Shown: positions 42,660 to 53,009 of the stretch, piece by piece
Layout: each line of letters begins with the position of its first letter
Numbering within the stretch: position 1 is the first letter of the stretch
Notes under the pieces: model-generated
Told to the model about the DNA's origin: nothing
What the model saw: the letters and a program-made list of their open reading frames with translations, nothing else
Databases searched by the model: none
Source: Topomyia yanbarensis
Taxonomy: Eukaryota; Arthropoda; Insecta; Diptera; Culicidae
Assembly (NCBI RefSeq): GCF_030247195.1
Contig: NC_080672.1
Coordinates: forward strand, 376,440,166-376,504,165
Direction of reading: 5' to 3'
DNA: 64,000 nucleotides
Translations under genes and position numbers: made by a program

Positions 42660-43089
42660 AGGATACTATGGCATTTGAAATCTCTAGTTTTTTGTCTTTC
42701 ACAAATTGCTTGCCGGAGTGTTTTATTTGATCGACTATTGTGTTTGCCTCAGCAGCTGTGTCATATAGTCACAAGTGTTGCTGATTTACACGGTGTCGGC
42801 TGCTGTGCCGATGCATCCCCATCATGTGTTCCGATGTAGAGCGAGATAACGGCATTGTTGCAGACATGAATCTTACGACGGAGTCCCGAGTCTACCTACC
42901 TGCCCGCCTGATAGAGATAAATGGCGTCGTGACTGCTTCGAGCTTGACTGTAGCACGGGGTTTACTGGATTATAGATTGCAAGCGATTGCATTCAGGATC
43001 AGTTACACAGGACGGAAAAAATCCTATGTCCATTCACATTCGTATTGCTTGGTTTTCGTCGAGTCTGTTTGCCTTTTGTACTGCGAGCC
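42660..43089. other. Spacer, nothing recognised
   Basis: Short incidental frames only; no repeat or gene assigned. Confidence 0.4.
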
Positions 43090-43327
43090 ATGAATTGCAC
43101 TAAATGGAATTAATTGGGCCACACAGCTTCCCATTGCAGCAATAAGGGCCGGTGTGGCAAGTGCGAAGGGAGTCATGAGGATGACTTGTAATGGGAATGC
43201 TGAAAAGTGTACCTACTAAGCTCTCAACAAGTCTCGCGTACAAACAACTCGAAGAGAAAGTGAAGCGTTCGCTTAAGGGACGCTCTAAGCTCCCTTTTGT
43301 AGAAATGTTAAAAAGAGCTTCGCTACC
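43090..43327 (+). mobile_element. LINE ORF1 fragment (zinc-knuckle region)
   Basis: Plus-strand fragments read LGHTASHCSNKGRCGKCEG, matching LGHTATHCSNKARCGKCGE of the intact LINE ORF1, followed by a broken match to the KLKRSLAGRSK..FAEMLK segment. It ends exactly where a copia-type LTR fragment begins (43328). Confidence 0.7.
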
Positions 43328-43935
43328 TGTTGACGTCATCATTACATTACGTCATATTCAATGCGCGATTACACCCTTTATCAGGGATGCCAAGTGTTTG
43401 TCCAAGAAATCTGTTATAATTTTCGAAAAAGTCTGGAATTGTCTGGATGGTCAATTTTTTTTTGAAAAAGCTTCATTTTCATCCATAATATTTGGCTGTA
43501 TTTGTTGCAATTTATAAATAAAACATATTTGTATGTCAACATTATGTCTCAGCTTTCTGAAAAGTCAGTAATTACGCCGCCAATCGGACCAATTTAATTG
43601 CTTAATTTACAGCATAAAGCATGTGGATTAAATTTAAGTCTCTGAGCTTTCAGTATCTTGGATTGCTGAACTTCCAGCTGATGAAAACTCATCAAAATTT
43701 ATTCACATTTAGCGAAAAAAAAACTTTGGTGCGTTGTGTTTCCAGCTAGTAACAAGTTTTGTTTTAAAAATGCTAGGACAAAAGGCAGTTTAAAAATTAA
43801 CGATGAATTCCTGTAACTCATTTTATTTTTCAAATTGTCTGGATAAATCTGGACGACGCTTAAAAATCTGGAAGAATCCAGATAAATCTGGATGGTTGCC
43901 ACCCCTGCACTTTATGCACGCCCAAGTAACAATTT
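43328..43935 (+). mobile_element. Copia LTR fragment, split by a hAT-like MITE
   Basis: 43328-43381 (starts TGTTGACGTCATCATTACAT) matches the first 55 bp or so of the 3' LTR at 55072. The match resumes briefly after the MITE (TGCACG at 43915) before being lost. Probably a truncated LTR. Confidence 0.65.
43382..43907. mobile_element. hAT-like MITE, 526 bp
   Basis: Termini CAGGGATGCCAA and (reverse complement of right end) CAGGGGTGGCAA. Flanks CCCTTTAT (43374-43381) and CACTTTAT (43908-43915) are an 8-bp duplication with one mismatch. The copia LTR sequence reads across the insertion, supporting the boundaries. AT-rich interior with repeated TCTGGATAAATCTGGA words; no ORF. Confidence 0.8.
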
Positions 43936-44335
43936 TAGTTTTATTGGAAGCTTAACGCTATGATCAAAAAGAAAGTTTAAAACCATTTACAAGATCAAAA
44001 CATTTACAACATCTCTTCAGGAATTTGTTAAAACTATTACTAGAGCATGCGGGCTTATTCTACAAACGGCTTTCAGTCTATTATTATAAATTCGTTTTGG
44101 TTTTGATACACAATACCATAAGATGTCTTAGAGATTTCGATAAAACCCTTTTTTAAGCTTTGTGGCTAACTTAAGTATCTTAAACAAACACTGAGACAGT
44201 TTTATGTAATTATTCGTAGGTTGAATTAGTTATATCTCTCTATTTTTTCCTCTACAAAATTCTCGCATTAAATAACTTGACGAACCCAAAGCGAAAAAAT
44301 GTTAAGAAAAATGTGGAATAGGGAATTGCCATCGA

Positions 44336-44618
<283 letters not shown>

Positions 44619-44954
44619 CTCCTGTTCGCATGCGATTCAATTTTTATGGTGAGTATCAATCGGATAGGTCGAAAAACAATAACGCGCTGTTTAATTAAAC
44701 AGAAATATTGAAATAATCAGAATGTATTAAAAAATGAGAATTTACAATATATATTATCCCGGATCCCATGACCCATAAATTAGTTTAAAAATGGCCTCAG
44801 CACCACAAAACTTTATTTTCTGGTAATATTTTGTGCAATAAACATAAAGCGCCTAAAACCATTTATCCTGCAATACTGCTCTCTAACAATATTATTACTT
44901 TAATGCAGACCGATAAAACTATATGTGCAGTCCATATGGTTCTATCGCTAGCCC

Positions 44955-45705
44955 ACACTGATAAAATAAAGTACCAATTAATGCGTAGAAAACTACACAT
45001 TTTCAATAAAAGTGGAATAACCCATTAAATGGGTAAAGAGTTTGTACCCATAAATGAGTACAGATCTTGTACGTCAACCTGGTTATAGTTTACCCATTAT
45101 TTTTCGCAGAATTGTTACAAAAAATGCGTAAAAAATACTCATTTATGAAAATCGCGCCAGAATTAAAAATACTGTCAATAGAATTGATACTGAATTAAAA
45201 AAAAAAAATAAAATAACACACATTTCACATTATTGTCTCCTTACAAAAGTATATGAATCTGGATGGAGATCCAATTCCAAAACTCCTTAACAAAATAAAA
45301 CCGCCAACTGGATATATTTTTGATGGCTGGATCTTTTGGCTGTTCTAAAAATGCCGAACTAGTGCATATTTGCAACATCCTCAGTAGTCTAAGCAACCGT
45401 TGTTTTCGGAGCATTGCCGAAATGTTCCGTTTCCACCACGGACTCCGATGCAGGCCGATAATTTGCAGGTTCCGCTACGATCCTTAGTTAGCAGGTTAAC
45501 TTGCTTCAAATAATTCTTAAGGAGTTTTCACCCATTGTTAAGATCAATATACCCATTGACATTACCTCATCGAGTAGTTGTGAAATGGATAAAATTGTTG
45601 GATTGTTAGAAACAAAAAATATCCATTTTTGACAGCTTGAATAACTTCCGAAAATGGGCAATTTGAATACATAAAATGAGTAAAGTTTTTTTACCGTGCA
45701 TTATT
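44955..45705. mobile_element. Possible MITE with CAC..GTAAA termini
   Basis: The left end near 44955 (CACTGATAAAATAAAGTACC) resembles the reverse complement of the right end near 45700 (CACGGTAAAAAAACTTTACT). The interior has several ACCCATTAAATGGGTA/ACTCATTTATG variants in both orientations. No target duplication was resolved. Confidence 0.3.
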
Positions 45706-45861
45706 TTGACTGAAGAGTAATAAGTTTTATGGCAGCACTGTACCAGCATAAACGCATTTTGTCTGTACGTGTTTGACAGTTCATAACAAATTAAAAAAAA
45801 AATCTGGTTTTCCTTGTAAGGTATAGTTTTAACTTCATTTGGTGTTTGTTTACGTTTTAAA

Positions 45862-46072
45862 ATGCCTCTTAAAATAGTGCCAACTATAGAAGGCGAAATT
45901 TGCCGTAGTGTTATACCAGCCGGATGGGAAGTGGATGGTGTGCTTCACTGGTCGAAAAAGAGTGCAGTTTCTAAACTATCCCAAGATGAAAACTGTGTCC
46001 CAAACCCGAAGTGGGATCGAATGAATTGCGTCAAAAAGAGGGAGTTTGCAACTACTTTCATTGTGCTGCGGT
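45862..46072 (+). CDS. Orphan first exon of an unknown protein (70 codons before a splice donor)
   Basis: The ATG at 45862 opens a frame with a compact start (MPLKIVPTIEGEICRSVIPA) and a WEVDGVLHW..KK..PKWDRMNCVKKREF segment. Tryptophan spacing and a terminal CxxKRxF resemble, from memory only, the N-terminal domain found in DUF4806-type insect proteins. A strong donor (GT|GTAAGT, 46073) ends the likely exon. Beyond it the frame runs on to 46254 with low-quality sequence. No downstream exon is visible before the LINE at 46540. It may be a truncated host gene, an exon carried by a transposon, or chance. Confidence 0.35.
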
Positions 46073-47369
46073 GTAAGTTCGGTGTTGAGAATTTTGATCA
46101 GGTTCTATTTTATCATCCTTTTAAAACCACCAGTGTATTTAATTTTTCCACTTGTCATATCTGTTCATTTTGTCTAGCGTTTCCAAAAAGTTTTATCAGA
46201 AACTCAGTCCAACGATTTAAAAGTACATGTTATAAAACCTTAAAGTTTTTCTAAGCCAGAATGGTTGTATGAATGATTTAAACAAGGTACTAGGTTTTAT
46301 CATACACTAATGGTAATGCTTAATAGGATGGAGTTAACTTTTTTTATTGCTGTCTTGTATCAAAGTTTTATTGCAATCCCACCGGCTCTCATAAAGTTTT
46401 TTAAGGCTGAACGGCATCTCCAAAATATCAGTTTTATTTTTGAGCAGAGAAAGCTCTAAAGGATGCTATAAAACAATTTGCAGAGTAAAGCTTAACTAGT
46501 ATGTCCAGCATCATGATAGAACCATATGGTACATGTGTTTTTTTTTTTTTTATTCAAATCGTTTATTTGATAAGGCACGTTGCGTTAGCTTAAAGGTGCC
46601 AATTTTGTTTTGTTTTACATTTTAAATTGCTTAAAACTAGGGGATTACATATTGATTTTTTTAAAATGAAACTAATGCGATTTTATAGCTATCTTATATA
46701 TCTACACAAGGGGATAATATTGTTTTCGTAAGATTAGGGGGGTCATTTAGTTTTTGTGGCAATATGGTTTGACATTTTTATCAGTGAGATTATTGGAGCA
46801 AATAATGTTTAATTAAGGGGGACAATTTTTTACGACTAACTTAAAACTAGGCATAACTAGAGGGCATGATTGAATTTTGTAAAGATTCGTAATTATAGTT
46901 ATTTTTGTGGGTAGTAGAGTTGGGCAATTTCAACGAGATTATATGATATAATAGTTAAAACTAGAAGAGACAAGAAGAGCTAAATGCTTCGTGATGATAT
47001 TGGGGGGGGGGGGGGGGGGGTAGGGGTGTTACTTCTGGGTATACGAGTCAGGGGAGGGAGGGTAGACAAAGATGGCAGGGAGAGAAAATTATTTCAGTTT
47101 CAGGCATCGTGAGATCAACGGATGGATTACAAACTCGGGTGGCCTTCATCAGGGGAATCATGTACTGGGACGCCGGGTGGTCCTCCTCAAGATGGCAGGG
47201 GTTTTTCCAGACGATTTCGTAGTACGGCTCAGATGTGGATCGGCTACATTTCGAGTTAAGCGTGTTATGTTCGTGCCGTAGGTCCCGTGTTTGTTGGCTC
47301 ATTCGATACAGATGGTTTGATACAGGTGGAAGAGCGTTCTGAGAATGATAAGGAGATAACAAGGGGCAG

Positions 47370-50300
47370 TTAGACTTGTATATTGATGGTTTTCACAAAG
47401 GTGTATATAAGGGACATATAGAGAACATCGCGGCTTGCCAGCACATCTCGAACCGGGACGTTGGTTGGTCTTCCTCGGGCCCGCAGGGTATCCATTAGCC
47501 GAGACCTGGTGGAACTGTACTCGGTGCACGCCCAGACAATGTGCTCGATGTCGTGATAGCCGTCGCCACAAGCGCAGATACCACTATCCACGAGCCCAAT
47601 ACGCCGGAGATGTGCATCCAGCGTGTAATGGTTTGCCATGAGTCGGGACATCACACGAATGAAGTCACGACCCACATCCATCCCCTTGAACCAAGGTTTC
47701 GTCGATACCTTAGGGATTATCGAATGTAGCCACCTTCCCAGCTCTCCACTGCTCCACGAAGTTTGCCAACTTTCGAGGGTTCTCTGATGAGTAATACTGA
47801 AAAATTCGCTGAAGCAAATTGGTCTTTCGTAAACGTCTCCTTCTAAGGCACCCACCTTAGCTAAGGAGTCTGCCTTCTCATTGCCCGGAATGGAGCAATG
47901 AGAAGGGACCCATACCAAGGTAATCTGGAAAGAGTTGTCAGATAAAGCACTCAGTAGCTCCCGTATTTTCCCCAAAAAATACGAGGAGTGCTTGCCTTGT
48001 TTCATCGAGCGAATAGCGTCAATGGAACTGAGGCTATCCGAAACGATGAAGTAATGGTCTGCGGGTAATGTTTCAATGACTCCAAGGGTATACTGAATGG
48101 CAGCTAGTTCTGCGGCGTAAACTGAAGCAGGGTCACTGAGTTTGTAGGAGGCGGTGAACTTTTGATTGAAAATACCGAAGCCAGTGGATCCTTCGAGGTT
48201 TGATCCGTCAGTATAAAACATCTTAGAACAGTCGACTTCTCGGAATTTATTATAAAAAATGTTTGGAACCACTTGTGGGCGTATGTGGTCCGGAATTCCA
48301 CTAATCTCGTCTTTCATGGATGTGTCGAAGAAAACAGTAGATTCAGAAGTATTTATGAAATGCACACGGTTGGGATTGTAAGAAGAAGGGTTAATATTCT
48401 GCGCCATGTAGTCAAAGTACAGGGACATGAAACGGGTCTGAGAATTGAGCTCAACAAGCCTTTCGAAATTTTCAATCACGACCGGGTTCAAGATATCGCA
48501 TCGAATGAGCAATCGATATGAGAGTTCCCAAAATCGATTTTTCAACGGGAGAACGCCCGACAGCACTTCGAGACTCATCGTATGGGTCGACTGCATGCAC
48601 CCTAAGGCGATACGCAAACAACGATACTGAATTCTTTCGAGTTTGATGAAATGTATGTTCGCGGCGGAGCGAAAGCAGAAGCATCCGTATTCCATTACCG
48701 ACAGTATCGTTGTTTGATACAACCTAATTAGGTCTCCTGGGTGGGCACCCCACCATGTTCCGGTTATTGTACGAAGAAAGTTGATCCTTTGTTGGCATTT
48801 CTGTTTCAGATACCGAATATGGCATCCCCAAGTACCTTTCGAGTCGAACCAGACCCCTAGATATTTTACTGTGAAGACCTGAGCGATAGTTTGACCCATT
48901 AATAGAAGCTGTAGTTGTGCTGGTTCACGCTTCCTTGAAAATACAACTAGCTCAGTTTTCTCCGTGGAGAATTCGATACCCAGCTTAATAGCCCAAGCAG
49001 ACAAATTGTCCAGGGTATTCTGTAATGGTCCTTGTAGATCGACAGCTTTGGGTCCCGTAACAGACACCACGCCATCGTCTGCAAGTTGCCTTAACGTGCA
49101 GGAATTGTCAAGGCATTCATCAATGTCGTTGACATAAAAATTGTATAAAAGGGGGCTTAGACATGAGCCCTGGGGAAGGCCCATGTAGCTAAATCGTGAT
49201 GTCGATAAGTCACCATGCGAAAAATGCATGTGCTTTTCCGACAACAAGTTTAGTAAAAAGTTGTTTAAAGTCGCTGAAAGACCATGCTGGTGCAGCTTCT
49301 CTGAAAGAATGTTGATCGAAACTGAATCAAAAGCCCCCTTAATATCTAGGAACACTGATGCCATCTGCTCTTTGCTAGCATAGGCCATTTGAATTTCAGT
49401 TGAGAGCAACGCAAGACAATCGTTCGTCCCTTTGCCTTTGCGAAAGCCAAATTGTGTATCTGACAGTAAGCCATTTGCTTCGACCCAATTGTCGAGGCGG
49501 GATAGGATCATTTTCTCGAACAACTTCCGGATACAGGATAGCATTGCGATCGGACGGTACGAATTGTGGTCGGAGGCTGGTTTTCCTGGTTTTTGGATGG
49601 CGATGACCTTCACTTGTCTCCAATCGAGTGGGACAATGTTAGCCTCGAGAAACTTATTAAATAAGTTCAACAAGCGTCTCTTGGCAGAGTCAGGCAGATT
49701 CTTCAACAAGTTGAATTTGATTCTGTCTGGCCCCGGAGCTTTATTGTTACACGACAAGAGAGCAAGTGAGAACTCCACCATCGAAAAAGGTGTTTCGTTC
49801 GCGCTATCGTGAGGAGACGCGGCGCGGTAAATCTTCTGTGCCGGGGCGGAATCCGGACAAACCTTCTTGGCGAAATCGAATATCCAACGGTTTGAATATT
49901 CCACGCTCTCATTAGTACTGTTTCGATTTCGCATACGTCGGGCTGTTCCCCAAAGAGTGCTCATCGATGTTTCTCTCGTTAATCCGTCGACGAACCGGCG
50001 CCAATAATCGCGTTTTTTGGCTTTCATCAAACTCTTCATTCGCTTGTCTAACGTCGCGTACTGTCGAAAACTGGCGGGTAACCCGTCGTTCCGGAAGGTC
50101 TTAAACGCGGCGGCCTTCTCTGCGTACACGTCTGAGCACTCTTTATCCCACCAGGGATTGGGAGAACGTTTTTGTATGTTCGCGCCGGGTACTGGCCTAG
50201 TCTGAGCTTGATTCGCGCTGTCGAGAATCAAGCCAGCCAAAAAGCTGTACTCTTCCTCCGGAGGAAGTTCTTGGGTAGATTCGATGTTGTCGGATATCGC

Positions 50301-51068
50301 GGCAGCATAGCTCTTCCAATCGATATTTCGTGTGAGGTCATACGAAATATTGATTGATTTCAATGGCCTTGAACCGTTATTGATTGAGACTACAATCGGC
50401 AGATGGTCGCTGCCGTGGGGATCAGGAATTACCTTCCACGTGCAATTTAACCGCAGCGATGTTGAGCAAAGGGACAAGTCTAAGGCGCTCGGGCGCGCTG
50501 GAGGAGCAGGAATCCGTGTCATTTCACCCGTGTTTAAAATTGTCAAATTGAAGTTATCGCAAAGATCCTGAATTAAGGAAGACCGGTTATCATCATAGAG
50601 GCAACCCCATGCTGTACCGTGAGAGTTAAAGTCTCCTAAAACTAGTCGCGGTGCTGGCAGGGATTCTAAGATGTCTTGTAGCCGTCGGTGCCCAACCGCG
50701 GTGTTGGGGGGAATATATATGGAAGCTATGCAAAGGCTTTTGCCTTTGGTTGTTACTTGACAAGCGACAACTTCAATACCTGTTATCGAGGGAAGGTTAA
50801 TTCTGTAGAAGGAATAGCACTTTTTGATCCCCAAAAGCACTCCTCCATAGGGGGTGTCTCGATCCAGGCGAATAATATTAAAGTCGTGGAAGTTGAGTTC
50901 TATGTCGGAAGTTAACCAAGTTTCACATAATGCAAATGCATCGCAACTCAAATTATTTATTAAAATTTTGAAGGAATCGATTTTCAGGATGATACTTCTG
51001 CAATTCCACTGTAGAACAGTGATCAAATCCGTGACCTCGTTCGATGAGTTAGCCATCGAAGGATACAA
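47370..51068 (-). CDS. LINE ORF2: endonuclease - reverse transcriptase - RNase H, 1232 aa
   Basis: The enzyme that nicks target DNA and reverse-transcribes LINE RNA. An APE-type endonuclease occupies residues about 18-230 (N22 in QWNCRS, E49, D146 in LGDFNSH, D221/H222 in GSDHLP). The reverse transcriptase spans about 430-760 (KPGKPASDHNSYRPIAML, FLDIKGAFDSV, GLPQGSCLSPLLYNFYV, LADD at 662-665 where F/YADD is more usual). RNase H spans about 950-1070 (FYTDGS with D954, AAEL with E about 987, VSDS with D1011, WVPSHCSIPGNEKADSLA). A C-terminal Cys/His motif is present (CACGDGYHDIEHIVWAC, about 1165-1181). There is no stop or frameshift. It overlaps ORF1 by 20 nt, so translation probably depends on reinitiation or a similar mechanism. 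Confidence 0.93.
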   Translation of the reverse strand: MYPSMANSSNEVTDLITVLQWNCRSIILKIDSFKILINNLSCDAFALCETWLTSDIELNFHDFNIIRLDRDTPYGGVLLGIKKCYSFYRINLPSITGIEVVACQVTTKGKSLCIASIYIPPNTAVGHRRLQDILESLPAPRLVLGDFNSHGTAWGCLYDDNRSSLIQDLCDNFNLTILNTGEMTRIPAPPARPSALDLSLCSTSLRLNCTWKVIPDPHGSDHLPIVVSINNGSRPLKSINISYDLTRNIDWKSYAAAISDNIESTQELPPEEEYSFLAGLILDSANQAQTRPVPGANIQKRSPNPWWDKECSDVYAEKAAAFKTFRNDGLPASFRQYATLDKRMKSLMKAKKRDYWRRFVDGLTRETSMSTLWGTARRMRNRNSTNESVEYSNRWIFDFAKKVCPDSAPAQKIYRAASPHDSANETPFSMVEFSLALLSCNNKAPGPDRIKFNLLKNLPDSAKRRLLNLFNKFLEANIVPLDWRQVKVIAIQKPGKPASDHNSYRPIAMLSCIRKLFEKMILSRLDNWVEANGLLSDTQFGFRKGKGTNDCLALLSTEIQMAYASKEQMASVFLDIKGAFDSVSINILSEKLHQHGLSATLNNFLLNLLSEKHMHFSHGDLSTSRFSYMGLPQGSCLSPLLYNFYVNDIDECLDNSCTLRQLADDGVVSVTGPKAVDLQGPLQNTLDNLSAWAIKLGIEFSTEKTELVVFSRKREPAQLQLLLMGQTIAQVFTVKYLGVWFDSKGTWGCHIRYLKQKCQQRINFLRTITGTWWGAHPGDLIRLYQTTILSVMEYGCFCFRSAANIHFIKLERIQYRCLRIALGCMQSTHTMSLEVLSGVLPLKNRFWELSYRLLIRCDILNPVVIENFERLVELNSQTRFMSLYFDYMAQNINPSSYNPNRVHFINTSESTVFFDTSMKDEISGIPDHIRPQVVPNIFYNKFREVDCSKMFYTDGSNLEGSTGFGIFNQKFTASYKLSDPASVYAAELAAIQYTLGVIETLPADHYFIVSDSLSSIDAIRSMKQGKHSSYFLGKIRELLSALSDNSFQITLVWVPSHCSIPGNEKADSLAKVGALEGDVYERPICFSEFFSITHQRTLESWQTSWSSGELGRWLHSIIPKVSTKPWFKGMDVGRDFIRVMSRLMANHYTLDAHLRRIGLVDSGICACGDGYHDIEHIVWACTEYSSTRSRLMDTLRARGRPTNVPVRDVLASRDVLYMSLIYTFVKTINIQV

Positions 51069-52380
51069 TCGCTGAGAGGAGGGGCCATTTAGCAGTCAAC
51101 TGCTTCAAAAATGTTCTCACTGTAGGGAGAAAAGCTAACATAAGACTTTTAATAGGATCAGTAATATTGAAAGTTTTTATTATCCAGTCCACTATGTCCG
51201 AGAGTTTTATAATTCCAGTGCTGTGATTACTCTCGAACTGAAACAAAGGAACACTTGGGATTTTTGATGTTCCTGGAAGTGCTGGGAACTCCTTCTCTGA
51301 GCTTAATCCTCCGAGACCAGGAGCTAATTGCTTCGGTTTGATTGCAACACTTCCAATAGATGTGACTTTCGGAGCCCCCTCAAGGGACACCTTCTGGCCT
51401 TTACAAGGAACTTTACGAGAGGAAGTGTTCCTCCTCTTCCTATAAATTCTAGGCACCCTAGTAGATGTTCCCTCTTGTGGGTTACCAGCCTCGCCCTCGT
51501 CAGGAGGCAAGTGAGTATAGATGTTTGCTGAGGATGGTGGCGTAGCATTCTTTAACATTTCTGCGAAAGAATGTTTGGATCGTCCCGCAAGGGAACGTTT
51601 CAGTTTATCCCCGCGTAGTTTGTACGCGGGACATGCCGAGATATCATGCAGACTCTCCGCACAGTAAGGACACTTTTCGGCTTGCCTACTGCACGAATCA
51701 TCTAGATGATTCTCCCCGCATTTTCCACAGCGGGCCTTGTTGCTACAATGGGTGGCTGTGTGACCCAGTTGTTTACACTTTGTGCAATTCATGACCCGCG
51801 GCACAAACAGACGCACAGGCAGACGAACCTTGTGCAAGAGGACGAAATTTGGCAAAGCGGTACCAGCGAAGGTCACCCGATAAGAGTTTGATTGGGGGTA
51901 CGTTTTTGAACCATCCCCCGCAACTACTACTGAGTGCAAACGTTTGCACTCAAGTATTTTAACTGGCTGAAGTAAGCGGTCTCTGAATCGGCCAACCCCG
52001 TACTTCAGCAGATCCTCGCACGTCAAACTCTCATCGGTTACGACGCCTTCGGATTGTACTCTTACAGCCGGAATATACACGTTATAATCCCGCGTAAAGT
52101 GCTCACAGCAAGCAATATCGTTTGCCTGCTTTGAGTTGGCTAGCAACACCCTTATCTTGTCCGAGCGGACCTTTGAAATTTCGGTCACAGCCGAGAACCG
52201 TTCCGTCAGGTCTCTAGAAATCTGAAGAAGATTCAGTGATTTAGTCTTGGGCCGAAAGAAGACCACAAATGGACCAGTTGAGAGTTCTGGATAGCATTTG
52301 GGCCGGGGGGGAGCCTTGGAAGTTGAACCCGATTCAACTTCCATTTGACCATCCGGAGAGGGAACCATAGAAAACGTCAA
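51049..52380 (-). CDS. LINE ORF1 gag-like nucleocapsid protein, 443 aa
   Basis: An RNA-binding, chaperone-type protein of the LINE. The N-terminal half (about residues 35-195) has an RRM-like folded region (GPFVVFFRPKTKSLN; KIRVLLANSKQANDI; DLLKYGVGRF). Three Cys/His knuckles lie at residues about 199-250: CTKCKQLGHTATHC, CGKCGENHLDDSC and CPYCAESLHDISAC. A basic Ser/Thr-rich linker and a hydrophobic C-terminal segment (DWIIKTFNITDPIKSLML) follow. The latter is recognisable in relics elsewhere in the window (56740-57040). Start at ATG 52380; an alternative in-frame ATG is four codons later. Confidence 0.9.
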   Translation of the reverse strand: MTFSMVPSPDGQMEVESGSTSKAPPRPKCYPELSTGPFVVFFRPKTKSLNLLQISRDLTERFSAVTEISKVRSDKIRVLLANSKQANDIACCEHFTRDYNVYIPAVRVQSEGVVTDESLTCEDLLKYGVGRFRDRLLQPVKILECKRLHSVVVAGDGSKTYPQSNSYRVTFAGTALPNFVLLHKVRLPVRLFVPRVMNCTKCKQLGHTATHCSNKARCGKCGENHLDDSCSRQAEKCPYCAESLHDISACPAYKLRGDKLKRSLAGRSKHSFAEMLKNATPPSSANIYTHLPPDEGEAGNPQEGTSTRVPRIYRKRRNTSSRKVPCKGQKVSLEGAPKVTSIGSVAIKPKQLAPGLGGLSSEKEFPALPGTSKIPSVPLFQFESNHSTGIIKLSDIVDWIIKTFNITDPIKSLMLAFLPTVRTFLKQLTAKWPLLSAIVSFDG

Positions 52381-53009
52381 CGCACGGGGTCAGCGCCCGC
52401 GCAGACGGAAGAAAGCAATAAATGTGTTACAAAAGACAAAAACCACTTAGCTTTAAACTGGTGTCCAACGACGAACCGATCCAGCTTATACAGCTGGCTA
52501 TTGTTTAATCCTCACACGCGAACCAAAGACTGAGGACCGAACCGAACTGGCAAAATAACCTTGAATGCGGATTAAAACTATTCTTTATCGCCTCACACAG
52601 CACTACGGACTAGAAAAAAACAACCTCTGTCTCGATGGAGAGCTCGAAAACGAATGATGGTACATGTGTTGTTATTATGAGACCATCATCGTAGATGTCT
52701 GCAAGTGGGTTTTAATTTTTCGTTATTACGCAAAACATAACCTAACATTAAACCGAATAAACGTATTGTAAAACATTCTTCTCCGGCGCGGTTTTCTCTT
52801 CCCGTTTTTATCCGTTTCTCTACCTATCGTTTGCCAATAGGTTATGCCCCAGCGTGGTCATCGCGAAGAAAACAGTTTATGAAATTCGTCGGAAAGTAAA
52901 GTGCGTTTATTCAACTACGTTCAGCATTATCCCGTGAACAAAAGAACATCTTAGAAACATAGCGGAGCACCCTCGTTTCTCGCTGCCAAGACTGAACAAC
53001 CAGAATTAC

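Larger units (their letters stand above)
46540..52656 (-). mobile_element. Full-length, apparently intact RNase-H LINE (I-clade-like), 6117 bp, 14-bp TSD
   Basis: ATGGTACATGTGTT flanks it perfectly (46526-46539 and 52657-52670). On the minus strand the order is: leader (about 276 nt), ORF1 (52380-51049), ORF2 (51068-47370, overlapping by 20 nt), a 3' UTR with a run of 19 C (47002-47020), a terminal hairpin GGCAC/GTGCC (46574-46600), AATAAA-type signals and a poly-A tail. Both ORFs are open throughout, and all catalytic motifs of endonuclease, reverse transcriptase and RNase H are visible. Assignment to the I clade (MosquI-like) rests on the RNase H domain and the three CCHC knuckles of ORF1. 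It lies in the spacer between the ABCA genes and directly abuts the 5' LTR of a copia element. Confidence 0.93.

Noticed and set aside
47002..47020. Run of 19 G as a G-quadruplex element
   Set aside because: A homopolymer in the LINE 3' UTR (C on its sense strand); the truncated copy has shorter C runs at similar places, so slippage is the simplest explanation.
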